Below, piece by piece: positions 35,802 to 48,887 of a stretch of DNA of 64,000 nucleotides. Source of the DNA: Rosellinia necatrix (Eukaryota > Ascomycota > Sordariomycetes > Xylariales > Xylariaceae); contig JAGYVD010000002.1 of assembly GCA_021209875.1 (NCBI GenBank), positions 3,844,001-3,908,000 of the forward strand, written 5' to 3'. How positions within the stretch are numbered: the first letter of the stretch is position 1; each line of letters begins with the position of its first letter. The position numbers and the translations under genes were made by a program. The notes below the pieces were generated by a model. The model saw nothing but the letters and a program-made list of their open reading frames with translations. It was not told the DNA's origin and did no database searches.

Positions 35802-36152
35802 GGCGCCGGGTGCCTCGCCTGCTGCCGGGGGCAGCGGGACATGCTCGAACAGGCGCCGGTCTAGCGCGATCTGCAGCGCGGCGAGATCGTACTGCGAGAA
35901 GAAGAGCTCCCGCAGCGTGCTCTTGGGCCCGTTGATGAGACGCAGGAGGTCCAGCGCCGCGTCGTTCAGCGGCGCCCGGAGGGCCTCATACTCGTACGTC
36001 TCCGGTACGGCACCCCCGTCCGGCGCGAACGTCGGCTCTGGGAAAGAATTGCAGGCGAGGTATGCGCTGAGCTGGGACGACAGGGACGAGATTCGCTCCG
36101 CCAGCGCGGCGAGAGAGGCATCCTTGCCCCTAACTCTGGTTGGGTGAGACAT
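34532..36152 (-). CDS. SAM-dependent O-methyltransferase (fungal OMT, plant COMT type)
   Basis: Three exons on the minus strand: 35360-36152, 35123-35235 and 34532-35011. They encode 461 residues. Introns are 124 and 111 nt. For intron 1 the acceptor AATAG is used, because the CTAG just 5' to it would create an immediate stop and lies too close to the CTAAC branch site. An N-terminal winged-helix dimerisation domain is followed by the SAM motif VVDIGGGSGH at about 286-295, the VVQD acidic loop, the LHNHAD catalytic-His region and the QVDFCMMVTLGAKQRTEGEF segment. The family methylates phenol or carboxyl oxygens of polyketides. It is 0.6 kb from the P450 and 6 kb from the PKS. A run of Ala residues (around 125-140) is encoded by a CAG/CTG-type repeat. 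Confidence 0.92.
35764..35803. repeat. CTG/CAG trinucleotide repeat inside OMT exon 1
   Basis: This near-perfect GCT/CTG run encodes polyalanine in the OMT linker. It is likely to be length-variable. Confidence 0.85.
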
Positions 36153-36765
36153 TACTAAGACTGTGTTCAGTGGACGGCTTTGGGATGGAACTTTGTTATT
36201 AGTGAATACTACGTAGAATCTAGGGCTAGTATAGTCGAAATATGAAACCAGTATGCCTCTTCACTGCAGCGTATTACTACATCTTGGGTGGGCTGGCGTC
36301 AATGAACTTGCCCCTTCTCATTGGGAAGGAGGGCGGGAGGAGGGGGGGGGGAGGTGTTGGGTGCTGTGTCAGAACGGTAAACTCAGTGCCCTCGTTTTAA
36401 ACGTACAACACTGTCCAGCTATTAAGTACCTAGGTAGGTCAGACTAAAGTGGATGCAGGCGGGTAGTAGATAGTCCTAGTAGAAGTAGGTAGTTACCAAC
36501 AGTGAACGTAAACGGCGTCTAGGATTCCCGAACCCCGGCCGGGACTATACTTCTGCTACTGTACGCCAATGACCAATCATTTCACTCTTTCGGTTCTAGA
36601 ATGGTTTCAGATGGGGAGGCGAGCGTGCTCGAGGAATCGGAGTAGCCGTGCGAGCATATTCAGCGTCACATTCGCAGACACAATCAGGCCGTATTTGGCA
36701 AGTCGCCAAAACACAAAGGGGATTAGTCCGCTATGGACGCCGCCCCTGCCCAAGCCGCCGTGTTA
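36153..36765. promoter_or_regulatory. Spacer upstream of OMT and downstream of P450
   Basis: About 610 nt between two same-strand genes. It contains one CCTAGGTAGG unit near 36428. The OMT promoter should lie here. Confidence 0.4.
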
Positions 36766-38540
36766 TCACGCCTTGTACGCTTTGACTCGGATCCCCTTGG
36801 AGCCCTTTTGTGGCGTAGGAATGAAAGAGTCTGCCTCGATCTCTACATCGCGCAGGTCAGTTTCAAACAGACTGAGCACGCCAACGTCATCGCTGAGAGA
36901 TGCGTTTCTACTCCCCCAAACTCTCCATATACAGGCCATCGTTAGATACAGTTCTCCGTACGCGAGATTGATCCCTACGCAGCTGCGGCTACCTTTGCAG
37001 AAACTGACGAGGTACTTGTCCAAGTTCTTCCCCTCCGCTTGAAGCCAACGTTCGGGAATGAACCTTCTACTATCGGGGAAATTCTCTTCGTTGTGGTGGA
37101 GCTGCACGCTCGTCATGCCTACCGACGTCTTTGGCGGGATTATCCATTCTCTTCCCGACGTATCGTCCGTGAAGACGATAGGTTTGTCAGGGTCGATCCG
37201 CTGTAGCCGCGTTGATACGCCGTATCCTAGCCGTAGGCCTTCTTTGATCACGGCCGTGAGATATGGTAACGCTTCTAGTGTAGCGAGCGGTACTTTTCCT
37301 ATATCGGAGACTGAAGGCATCACGGCACGCAGTTCGTTCTTAAGCTTCTGTAGTGTCTCCGGTTGCCTGAGGAGCCAGAACGACATGAGCTCCATGGTCG
37401 ATGCTGTAGTCAGTGTCCCAGCCATGACAAGCACTTGGGCTTCCTCGGTCAGCCGGTCCACGGTCTTTTCGTGAGATGGGAGTTTCGAATCCAAGACAGC
37501 GTGAAAAATAGTCGGGTGGTCTCTGCCACGCCATTCTTCGTTTTCCCCGTCGATAATCTTCTTAATCTGCGCCCTGGCGGTCCGCCTCAGTTCGAGGAAC
37601 GATGCCAGTGCCGGCTGCAGCGTTTGTACCAACGAATCTGGCAGGGCTTTCATCACATCGTAAACCCACGGGATATGCTTCATGATATGAATGGAATTGA
37701 GCCCCACCAGAGCCGCGTCGCGTGAAGAGGGGTCAAAGTTGGGCGTCTCTGGAGGCAGTTTAGCTCTTGTATGACCACATTGAAGACAGTGAAAATCCTA
37801 CCAAGCTTATAATCGCAACGCGCAAACGAGTATATCATCACAACATCTTGTGGCAACGCATTAGCCACAGCTTACGCGAGGTCTATTTGTCTTACCGTTA
37901 CCCAGGGCCGAAAACATGTAGCTCATGTTCAGGGCCTCGTCCGTATTCCTGAACTCGTTCATCCGCCCGAGCATGACGTTGAGTCTCTCCTGTATTACTG
38001 GTTGCAGCCTTCTTACACTCGCCATACTAAAATAGGGATTCAGAGCAGAACGACGCATGTGGTGTAGCTCATGTTGAACCGTGGAAAAGACGCATAGGTC
38101 TAGCCCAACAAATCTTGTGAAATAGGGGTCTTTTTCGGACCGTCGCGAGGCGGAATACCCTGCATAGAGAGTATCATAGAAGTCCTATTACGAGTCAACA
38201 CACGCAGGCACCGATAACCAACTTTCGTAGCACACATACCGGATCGGCGATGTGTAGTTCCCAAGGCGAGACCCGAATGATAGGCCCGTATTTCTTATGC
38301 AACTCCATAATCTTAAACGTATACTGACCGCCAAGCCATGCATCATAGTACATTTCATAGCTGCCAAGACATCAGTTTTGATCTCCGGCACCATGTCCGG
38401 CAAAGCACTTACAGGCGTGTGAGCGCCGCAAGACGCGGCCCAGGGATATGAGCTATAGGACTCAAAAATACTCGCCAGAAGGCAGTATACAGGGCGTACG
38501 CCACGAGGGCGGCCAGAATAGGGCCGGCGTAATAACCCAT
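36766..38540 (-). CDS. Cytochrome P450 (trichodiene oxygenase-like)
   Basis: Five exons on the minus strand: 38413-38540, 38240-38360, 37896-38184, 37802-37846 and 36766-37748. They encode 521 residues. Introns are 52, 55, 49 and 53 nt. An N-terminal membrane anchor ([17 protein letters not shown]) and a proline-rich hinge ([12 protein letters not shown]) come first. Then follow the [22 protein letters not shown] region, the I-helix AGTLTTAST, the ExxR as EGLR, the PERW motif and the heme loop [10 protein letters not shown] with C451. The overall pattern matches fungal CYPs often labelled trichodiene oxygenase (CYP58-like); that label reflects similarity, not substrate. It is divergent from the PKS across 2.8 kb and in tandem with the OMT, so oxidation of the PKS product (for example an aryl methyl) is a reasonable inference. 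Confidence 0.93.
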
Positions 38541-41307
38541 GCCAGAGTCGAGCAGGTGATTCAAGGCCAAGGTACTTTTGACGAGTTGCTGAAACGAGCT
38601 ACGAGACGAACGTGGATCGAAACCGGCGAGGCTGGCCCTACTATTGCCTCATACTTATTGTTACCGGAGACATGGGATGGCCGTGAGCCTAGAGATAGGT
38701 AGAAGCTAAGCTAAGCGCCTAGTGTAAGCTAAGCGTTCTCTAGGTTCAAGGAATTCTCAGCCAAACAGGACGGCGTTACGCAACGCTCCGTTTCTGCCAT
38801 ACAAGTATGTATGGCCATCCAGGTTCCAGGTCTTGTCTCTTGGCCCCAGCTATCTGAGGTACCTAGTTACCCACCTCGGGTTTGCATCCGTCGAGATAAC
38901 TACAAATATAGTGGATAAACTGAATCAGCTCTCGAAGCCGGCCGGCTTCTTCATTGTGGAGTCTGAATTATCCCGAGTCAAGCAAGGCAACATTATACCG
39001 CACTAGTCGCAACGACTACGGCATGTATGTATGTATGTATGTATGTATGTATGTATGTATGTATGTGTGTGTATAGATAATGAAGTAAGTAAAGATCTTT
39101 AAGACACACGGCAGATACTGAGTATAAGCGCACATCATACCCTGGTGGTGCAGCTGTTCACCATGCGGCTTGCCAGTCCCCTACTGCCCAGCCATCATCC
39201 ATGCCCCCGACGTTGTCGTGCTTCTCTCGCTACCACATCGTTCATGGTAATGGTGTGGGATAGGTATGTAATGCAATAATAGATCGTTGCTGATCCCTGT
39301 GCCGGGTCTACGTGTATGCGTTCGGTACTGCAAGGGGCAGGCGGGACAGGCGCCTTGGAGGTTGCCGTTCGCGGATACCGCCTCCAACATGCCTATAAAC
39401 AGTACCTATTGCAGAGCCCCTGTGCTTATTGTACAAGCAGTACATACATGCATAGGATCTCGGCTACTTACTGTACGTAGTACATGCAGGTAAGACACTA
39501 CTTGTACATAGTAGATGGGCCCGGCATGAAACAGGCCCGTCTACTTGAACGGGGAGCCCACGTTACGTAACCACATACATATCGGAGATCTCCTTACTTG
39601 TATATCACGACATCCCTCTTGCCAGAAACAGACAGAGGGGGGAGAGTTGTTGACGTGACGATGACAGGTATCGGGTATGTATGTAGCAGTTCCGGAGTGT
39701 CGGATTTCCTTACCCTATCTTCACCCCGGCCTACTAGTGTCCCTACTTAAATTAGCACCTGCCTAGGCACCTCTTAATCTGAACATACCTGCCTACATAT
39801 GTAAACATATAGTGGTGTATCTACTACGTACGATTCTAGGTACGTATCTACGTAGTGAATGCTGGAGGAGTACGAGGTAGGGATGTAGTTGCTTCAATGC
39901 CGCTACTAGTCACCTAGCTAACCCTAAGTGGTGGGTATGTCCTTTAGATAAAGTTGTCCCCGACACCGCCTATAACTACCTACCTGCTACACGGGGTACT
40001 GACCCGTAGTACATACTATAGTACCGGTAACCGTAGGTATACCTGAAGGTACTGAATACTGAAGTAGAGCGGAACTCTCTCCGATGTCGATACATATGGA
40101 GCAGTATAATGCCTATAGACAGGCAAGTAGCTCCCCGCAGGTTTTGTACAGCACAATGCCACTGGCACCTACTCGGGCAACAGGTGCAAAATCTTATGGT
40201 GTAACTAGGTGCGCTTAGATTAGTTTCTCCAGTCCCTCCAGTTTCTACCTACTTGTGCCTACACTACGTGGAGGCAGCTAATTTTCAGCTATAACCACCT
40301 ATGTACTAGTGTAACGCACCAGGATTTCATTCCTCACAAACGGGTACTACGTAGTGCAGAGGTCAACATCTGCAAGGGCTACCCAGTCAGTTTACCATTC
40401 TACATGGCATTTGAAAGTTCCCGGCAATCCATGCCACCCAGCCTACATTACTTAGTGCTGATTATATCCATATCCATACCCTGCTTAGATGATAACCTCC
40501 TGCCATGGGCTCCAAACCTGCTGTCTGATATAGGATTGAGGGACTACGATGCGAAAGGTAGGTAGACAGGCCAATTGGCAGGGCCGATACCTGGTTCGAG
40601 TATCCTGGCGACAGGGTAAACACATCTCTGCCTGTTCCTGGCTTTACCTACACCACACTACCCTCTACCTACCCAAGTATTCGGCCAGTATGGTTTTCCC
40701 GGTTCTGCCGAGCCTCCGCAACAGCACATTAGCGCTGTCCTACGTGTGTCGGCTGTGGAGTGGGGTAGTTGTTACGGATCCCCGGGGAAACGGAGGCTGA
40801 CAGATCTCAAAACACCGTATTCCTTCATACCACTTACCTGTACCGACAGATGTCGCGAAAGGATATTGGGCAGCGGTCGTCGTCGATCCCACGCCAACAA
40901 GATGCCTCGAAAAAGGAAATCGGGATGTGGAGTTGCTTATCACGCAAGGTAGCCAGCCCAGCAAGAGACGCCGGCCCCGGCGCTAAGCCGTCAGCTAATC
41001 GTCCTAGATAGGCCTATGCATCCAGTTAGGCAACCTGACCGTGCATGTGTTATTAAGACGATGTCCAGAAGGCGGCGGGATTCCCATAATGCCCTGCCGG
41101 GTTTGGTACTGAACTATCCAACCATGTCGTGTACCTAGCCCCCTTCGCCCTCATCAGCGAAACCGAAATTCCGCGGGAGTGAATGGAGCTGGAGCACGAT
41201 ACTATCGAGCTATTCCATCCTGATGTTTCTTCACTTACTCTTTATGTGAAGCACGACGGGATTCATATTGCTTTGCCATTCCCCGTCGGGGGATACCACC
41301 CTTGAGA
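38541..41307. promoter_or_regulatory. Divergent P450/PKS intergenic region
   Basis: No gene is supported in 2.8 kb. It holds a GTAT microsatellite (39022-39074) and scattered TACCTA/TAGGTA units between 39750 and 40050. A shared regulatory region for the two divergent biosynthetic genes is plausible. No binding site was identified. Confidence 0.45.
39022..39074. repeat. GTAT microsatellite
   Basis: About 11 tandem GTAT/ATGT units, then a short GTGT run. Confidence 0.9.
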
Positions 41308-44300
41308 ATGATATCTTCCAATATTCTCCCCTCGCTGCTAGTCTTTGGGCCTCAAAATGGGTTTCCATCAGAAGAAGTCCTGGAGGATTTACGCCGCGAA
41401 CTCACCAACAACCCTTATCTATCCGCCCTCACGAAGGCGGTTGCTGAGCTGTCCCAATTGTGGAGGGCTCTCGTAGACTTCGATGAGAATTTACTTGAAG
41501 TATCCGGTGCTGACTACTTAGACCAACTGGCGCACTGGGTCCAAGAAGGCGGTTCTTTTCCTCATCTTCAGGGCTGCCCACCCAACCTATATGCTCTAGC
41601 AGTCACTGTTCTTCTCCAGATCAGTCAATATGCACGATACCTTAGGCACCTAGGTAGCACCTCTCATTCCCAGCTTCTACAGAGCGTTGGAGATGCTGGG
41701 GTCCAAGGGTTTTGCGTTGGCTTCATAACTGCGATCGTTGTGGCTAGCTCAAGAACCGAAGCTGATATTGGACGCGCAGCTGCTGTTGGGCTTCGCCTTG
41801 CCGTCTGCATCGGAGCATATGTCGACTTGGATGCGATTAGATCACGGGATGCCAGTGGTAATTCTTGTGTTGCGGTTCGCTGGGGGGAAAGTAGCCCTGC
41901 TAGAAAAGACGATGTTGACGCGATCGTACGATCGTATCCCGATGTGAGTCCATATGAATGCTTAAATGAGTATTCATTTGAGCTTAACTGATCAGTTATT
42001 TATAGGCGTATATATCAACTACCAATGATAAAACATGTGTGACTGTCACCCTCGGCACGTCTCAGCTAGATGATTTCAAGCAAGAAATTCGCGGCCGTGG
42101 TCTGCGAGCGACAATGGTGCCGGTGTACGGTCGTTTTCACACTGTCAAGAATTATGACGCCTCAAACCAGCTTGTAAAGCTAAGCTTGCAGATGGGAGAC
42201 CTCAAATTCCCGGGAGCGGAAATGCTTCTTGCCCCTGTGCGATCTACTGTAGATGGTGAATTCATTCTCGAGGGGGCTCTGACTAGGCATATAATCGATA
42301 ACACATTGCTGAAGCGCGCTGGGTGGTATAAGACCATTGGGGCAGCCATCCTTCAGCTGCCTCGGTCAAATATGCACATTGCGTTTGGCGGGTTTGGCCA
42401 TCACATCCCTTCATCCCTCGTCGCGGCGGGTTCTTTTCAAATCACCTATTTACAAGAGCAAAGGGAAGGAATTACAACAAATCTCGATAGCCGACTGCCA
42501 ATTGAGAATAATCTTAACGAACCTAATAATATGTATGAATACCCATCTCATTCTATCGCTATCATTGGGATGGCTGGCAGGTTTCCGGGTGCAGACTCGT
42601 TGGACGAGTTCTGGGAGCTCATACTTGAGGGTAAAACAATGGTTGAGCCGGCGCCAGTTGAACGGCTCAGGTTACCTCGGGATGGCAATTATGCAGACAC
42701 AAAATGGTGGGGGAATTTTCTTCGGGATCCCGAAGCCTTCGATCACCGCTTTTTCAAGAAATCGTCTCGTGAGGCTATTGCTTGGGATCCGCAACAAAGA
42801 ATTTTGCTTGAGGTCGCATATGAGGCACTAGAGTCAGCGGGCTACTTCGGTCCATCATCGACCCCTGAGACGGATGATTATGGCTGTTATATCGGGGCAG
42901 TCATGAATAATTACTATGATAACCTAACGTGTCACCCAGCAACTGCCTATGCTACACTGGGCACATCCCGGTGCTTCATAAGTGGCTGTATAAGTCATTA
43001 TTTTGGGTGGACAGGTCCATCGTTGACAATCGATACCGCTTGCTCGTCATCGCTCGTGGCTATTAACACGGCCTGTCGAGCCATATGGTCTGGCGAGTGT
43101 TCACGGGCCGTAGCTGGTGGCACAAATGTGATTTCAAGTCCATTTGACTACCAGAATCTACATGCGGCTGGCTTCCTCAGCCCAACTGGGCAATGCAAGC
43201 CGTTTGACGCTGCCGCCGACGGGTATTGCCGTGGAGAGGGCGTCGGAGTGGTTGTTCTCAAGAAACTGTCCGATGCGATGAAGGACAATGACAACATCCT
43301 AGGCGTGATTGTGGGATCCGCGGCGAATCAAAATCATAACCTCAGTCATATCACGGTGCCGCATTCAGGTTCACAAGTCACATTGTATCAAAAAGTGATG
43401 GAACTTGGTAATGTTAGGCCGGAATTGGTATCCTACGTAGAGGCACACGGGACCGGCACCGGTGTTGGCGACCCGGTTGAGGTCCGCAGCATCCGTGACG
43501 CCTTCGGCGGACCGCAACGTGACTCTCTTCTTCACTTCAGCTCTGTCAAGGGAAATATCGGCCACACGGAAGCTACTGCCGGTGTCGCCGGCCTGATCAA
43601 GGTCCTGCTAATGATGAGGCATAGCAAAATACCCAAGCAAGCTAACCATAACGTGTTGAACCCAAAAATCATCCCCTTTCATAACGATCAAATGGCGATT
43701 CCACAGGAGTCATTACCCTGGAACCCCCCCACGAAATTGGCGTGTGTCAATAGCTATGGTGCCGCCGGGAGCAACACGGCTGTTATGATATGCGAGAAAC
43801 CGTTCTCAAGTGCCAGGACAGCCCCCGTTCAGCTTTCGAGGTATCCACTCATCCTCTCTGCGGCATCTCCCAACAGTCTCTCTGTGCGCAGCAAGAAACT
43901 GCTTGAGTGGTTGATGAAGGTCGAAACCAGTTCTGTCAGTCGTTTAGGATCCCTGATGTTCACCCTCGCCGACCAGGCCAACCATGCGCTTCCCCACGTT
44001 CTTACATCCTCAATATCTAGCGCCAAGGAACTCAAATCAAAGCTAGAAGCCGCATCTGTCGGCTCTGGGATAAACACAATCAGCACTCCTAACCCGATTG
44101 TACTTGTATTTGGTGGCCAAGAAAGCGACTTCGTTGGGCTGTCCCAAGATGTGTACCTGTCCTGTGAAGTATTTCGCAATCACCTTGATTGCTGTGATCA
44201 AATCCTGGTATCTAGAGGTTTGGGGAGTCTCTACCCAGCTATATTCAACCCGGGCACGATAGAAAGCCTTGCAGCCCTGCATTCGGCGCTTTTTGCGATT

Positions 44301-47300
44301 CAATATGCTTCCGCTATGGCGTGGATAGATTGCGGAATGAAAGTCGATGCAGTGATCGGGCATAGTTTCGGTCAATTGACCGCACTCTGCATAGCTGGGT
44401 CACTTTCTCTCTCGGATACGTTGAAATTGGTGGTTGGCAGGGCGTCTCTGATGCGGGAGCATTGGGGACCCGAGCCGGGATCGATGGTATTCTTGCAGGC
44501 CGACCGCGAGACGGTGGGCGGAATTCTTCAGTCATTAAAAGCCCAAAATCATGACTTCTATGCCGAAATTGCCTGCTACAATGGCCCAAAAAGCCATGTA
44601 GTAGTAGGCTCATCTCGCTCTATTACCTCCTTAGAACAACATATTACAGATACTCCATACCTCCGAGACACCATTCGCACCAAGAAACTTGGAGTCACGC
44701 ATGGCTTCCACTCGAAATTCACCGAATCCATGCTGGTTCATCTTGCAGCTCTAGCTAAAGATTTAGATTGGAGATGTACTTCTCTGCATCTCGAGACCTG
44801 TGATGAAATTGAAAGCATCACCGAACCCGATTTCACGATTATTTCTAGGCATACTAGATCTCCAGTATTTTTCAATCAAGCTGTAGAGAGGCTCGCGGCG
44901 AAATTTCCCTCAATCACCTGGGTCGAAGCTGGCCGCGGGTCTTCTGTGATTCAGCTTGTGAAGAATTCAGCGCCAGACGCCCATGGGCACACCTTCTTGT
45001 CGCCGCAACTCACTTCTTATAACGCGCAAGGTTCTCTCACTGACGTGACTGTTGATCTTTGGAAACAAGGGCAGTCGGTGCAATTCTGGTCGTTTCATCG
45101 TAGCCAAAAGCCGGCGTATCAATATCTAAGCCTGCCGCCATACCAGTTCGAGAAGACGAGGCATTGGCTCCCGTACACGAGCAGGGAATCCCGGAAGGAA
45201 ACCGGAATCAAGGGGGCGGAAGAAGCACATGAACTCATCTCCTTCTTACGATTCAAGGATGAGTCCAAAACGGAGGCATTGTTTAAAGTTGACCCCCATT
45301 CCGACCGTTTCCAGAATATGCTCAGTGGCCACGTCATGTCTGGTCAGACGCTCGCCCCGGCCTCCTTATATTTCGAGTTGGCAGCTCGCGCAGCGCTTTT
45401 CCTTCAGAATGACCCAGGCGCGAAGGTCTATGTGCCCGCTGTAGACGATTTGCTGATGAAATCCCCGATTGGTCACGATAAAATGATGGAGATTACGCTC
45501 ATGTTGAAACACTTAGACGATACTCGGCCGTCGTGGTCCTTTTCAATTACCACTAGAGGTGGTTTGCGCCAAACCGCAGAACCTTATGAACAATCGACAG
45601 GCAAAGTCTATCTCAAGACACGCGATGATGCGCAAGCTGCTAAAGAATTTAGACGATTCGAGTCTTTAACGGGCTATCGCCGATACGATGAATTGTACGA
45701 TCATCCAGATGCCGAGAAGATGGAAGGGAATCACATTTATCGCGCATTTAGCACTGTCGTGCACTACGGAGAGGCTTTCAGGGGTATCAAGAAGATAGCT
45801 TGTGTACGACACGAGGCTGCTGGCGCCGTCGTTATTATGCCGGATCCGACAGCCACAGGAGACCAACGCCTTTGCGATACCCCTATGACCGACAGCTTTA
45901 TGCAGTTTGCTGGTTTCCTAATAAACTACTTCAACAACCCAAGCCTTGAAGATGTGTTCGTCTGTATGAATATCGAGCACATCGAGATGGGCGGAGAATT
46001 TAACCCTGACGCGAGAGAGTGGATTGTCTACTCTAACATGAGTGAGGGTAGTGGGAATGACACATTGGTAGACGTTTATGTGTTTGAGGCCAAAAGTAAG
46101 AAGATGGTTATGGCCGCATTTGGATTTCGGTTCTCAAAAATACCACAAGCATTACTCGCGAAATTACTGAAAAATATAAACCATCCCGGAACAATAAACG
46201 CAAAACCCAGGAAGCTGGATGCTGAAGCTAGGATGGTTGGAAGTGCCGCCCCCATTCTTGATGTCCCATTCAGTTCATCTCGGAATTCCTCAAGAATACA
46301 GCGTGATCTCCTCCAAATACTATGCAATGTCACGGATGTCCCAATTGAGGACCTTAACCTTGATTCCACATTGGATGAACTTGGGATCGACTCTCTGATG
46401 GCTACAGAGGTTCTCAACGATATTCGAACTAATTTGGGCCTCAATATTGATCTAACGAGCTTCTTATTTTTTCCTAGTATTCGAGCCCTTGTCACTCATG
46501 TTGAGCAGAATTTAGGGGTTGGTAGTGCAGGAGATGAAATGGACACACCACCTTCACCAAGCACAGATCATAGTATCACGGATACAAGTCATCTGCAAGA
46601 AGACAGGGGTGCTCTGCCGGTATCCCCGAAAACCACGGATGTACCGACAATAATTTCAGCAATAAGCGCTTTCAAGGAAATAAGGCTCGGGTACGACCAA
46701 CTCGCGGAGGGCACCGGAGCTCTCGATTTCTGGTCCGAGGTTCATCCATACCAGGCAAGACTTGTGCTGGGGTATGTGGTAGAGAGTTTCGCCCGACTTG
46801 GCTGCGACTTGAGGAGCCTTCAGCCCGGTGATCCCGTCCCTCAAGTTACAACACTAGAGAAACACATAAAGCTTGTGTCCCAGCTATACCGCATCATCGA
46901 AGATGAAAAGCTGGTCAAATCAACGAATCGTGGATATACCCGAAGCGATGTTCCTATTGATGAGGCTTCCGCTGAATCTGTTTACTGGGACATAGTCGGG
47001 CTCTATCCTCAACACGACGACGTTAATAAATTGATTAGGTCCGTCGGATCTCAGCTAGCCGCATGCCTAATTGGCGAACAGGACGGCTTGCAGGTGGTAT
47101 TTGGAGATAGAGAAACTAAGAGGACGCTGGAGTCTATGTATGAATTTTGGCCACTTCTCCGAACACCGACCCTTCTCCTCGGTGACGCCTTGCTGAAGGC
47201 ATTCACCAACGCCACCGGCGGTGGAAAGTTTCGTATTTTGGAAGTAGGTGGCGGAACTGGTGGCACGACTCGGTATATTACCAGCCACCTTCAGAATCAC

Positions 47301-48887
47301 GGCATTTCTTTTGAGTACGTATTCACGGACATATCATCCTCACTTGTTGCGGCGGCGAAGAAAAAGTTCAAGGGAATTGAGGGTATGTCTTTTGAAGTAT
47401 TGAATATCGAAAATCCGGTGAATGTAGAGTACGAAGGATTTTTTCATTGCATAATAGCAACGAACTGTATCCATGCGACGAGAAATCTGGAAGTATCCCT
47501 TTCTCACCTATGTGAGATGCTTCGTGAAGACGGGGCGCTGATGTTAATCGAGATCACGAAGAACATGTTCTGGCTCGATATTGTTGTTGGCCTTTTCGAA
47601 GGCTGGTGGTTATTTGAAGATGGCCGTTCACATGCTTTGGTCGACGAAAATCACTGGAAGCGGGCCATGAAGAATGCAGGATTCGGCGAGGTTTTATGGT
47701 CAGATGGGACCACGCCTGAATCTAGGACCGTACGTGTCATTGGCGCATTCCCGAGCAGCAAGTCTTCTGGAGCCGAAAACACATTGCGGTCCAAGAAATC
47801 CACAGCAACTGTCTTGGAGACAGTTGTGTATAAGAGGATAGGCGACCAGGAGATCCATGCCGACATTTACTACCCGGATGAGGTGTCGACTCCAGGCAAG
47901 AAGATGCCCGTTGGTATGTGATAACCTAGGGTCTAGTTTTGATACCCAACTAAACGATGCGCAGCTTTAATGATTCACGGGGGTAGTCATATCATCTTCT
48001 CCAGGAAAGATATTCGGCCCGCCCAGACACGACACCTTCTCAAGAAGGGCTTCGTGCCAGTTAGCTTGGATCATAGGCTTTGCCCCGAGGTTAGCCTTTC
48101 TGAGGGGCCTATGGTGGATGTGTGTGATGCCCTTCACTGGGCTCGTCACACATTACCACAAATAAGCGCTGGTCGACCAGGTTTACAAATAGACGGCGAA
48201 AAGGTTGTGGTAGTGGGATGGTCATCGGGAGGGCAACTGGCCATGTCGCTAGCATGGACGGCACCGCAGCGAGGTCTCCGGCCACCGGAAGCCATCCTCG
48301 CATTCTACTGTCCCACCAACTACGAGGATGAGTGGTGGAGGCATCCGATCCAACCAATGGGCGCAGAAGACAAAGGCGTCGACTACGACGTACTTGAAGC
48401 CGTTCAAGATGAGCCCATCACAAACTACGGCGTGGTAGGCGCGTGGGAACCGCTTTCGGACCCGCGCATCCTCACAGACCCTCGGTGCCGCATCGTCCTC
48501 CACATCAATTGGAAAGCGCAGACACTGCCGGTCATCATCGGGGGGTTACCTAGCAGGGGGGAGGTAGGAAACCGCTCTGACGTTAAGGACTGGAATGCCC
48601 TTCCGCAGCCTAGTCTTGACGAGATCGTGGCCGTCAGCCCTCTCGCACAGATTCGCCGCGGCAACTACCAGACGCCAACCTTCTTGGTCCACGGGACGGC
48701 CGATGACTTGATCCCGTGGCAGCAGAGCCGGGACACGCACGACGCCATGGCCGAGAGACATATCACGTCCCAATTGGCGCTGGTCGAGGGCGCTCCGCAT
48801 ATCTGCGATCTCAGCAGCGATCCCGACTCGGAGGGCTGGAAAGCTGCCATGCGGGGATACGAGTTCCTTAGCTCGTATGCATTCTAA
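41308..48887 (+). CDS. Non-reducing polyketide synthase, SAT-KS-AT-PT-ACP-CMeT-TE
   Basis: Three exons, 41308-41943, 42006-47913 and 47965-48887, give 2488 residues. Introns are 62 and 51 nt, in phase. Domains in order: SAT with GFCVG near 135; KS from about 396 with the TACSS cysteine at C558, EAHGTGTGVGDP and KGNIGHTEA; AT with GHSFG (S999); PT with H1321 and D1508; one ACP with GIDSLM (S1675); CMeT with EVGGGTGGTT near 1955; and a C-terminal alpha/beta-hydrolase (HGG oxyanion motif, GWSSGG with S2268, later HGTADD and GAPH). Unspliced, the hydrolase would be lost. No KR, ER or beta-keto DH domain is present. The architecture predicts iterative assembly of a C-methylated aromatic acid, released or esterified by the hydrolase. 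It is divergent from the P450. All catalytic residues checked are intact. Confidence 0.96.

Noticed and set aside
35431..36147. 238-codon + strand frame opposite OMT exon 1
   Set aside because: It is antisense to a well-supported methyltransferase, is Ser/Ala-rich and has no domain.
38448..38702. Plus-strand frame at the P450 5' end
   Set aside because: It is antisense to P450 exon 1 and its upstream region; there is no coding signature.
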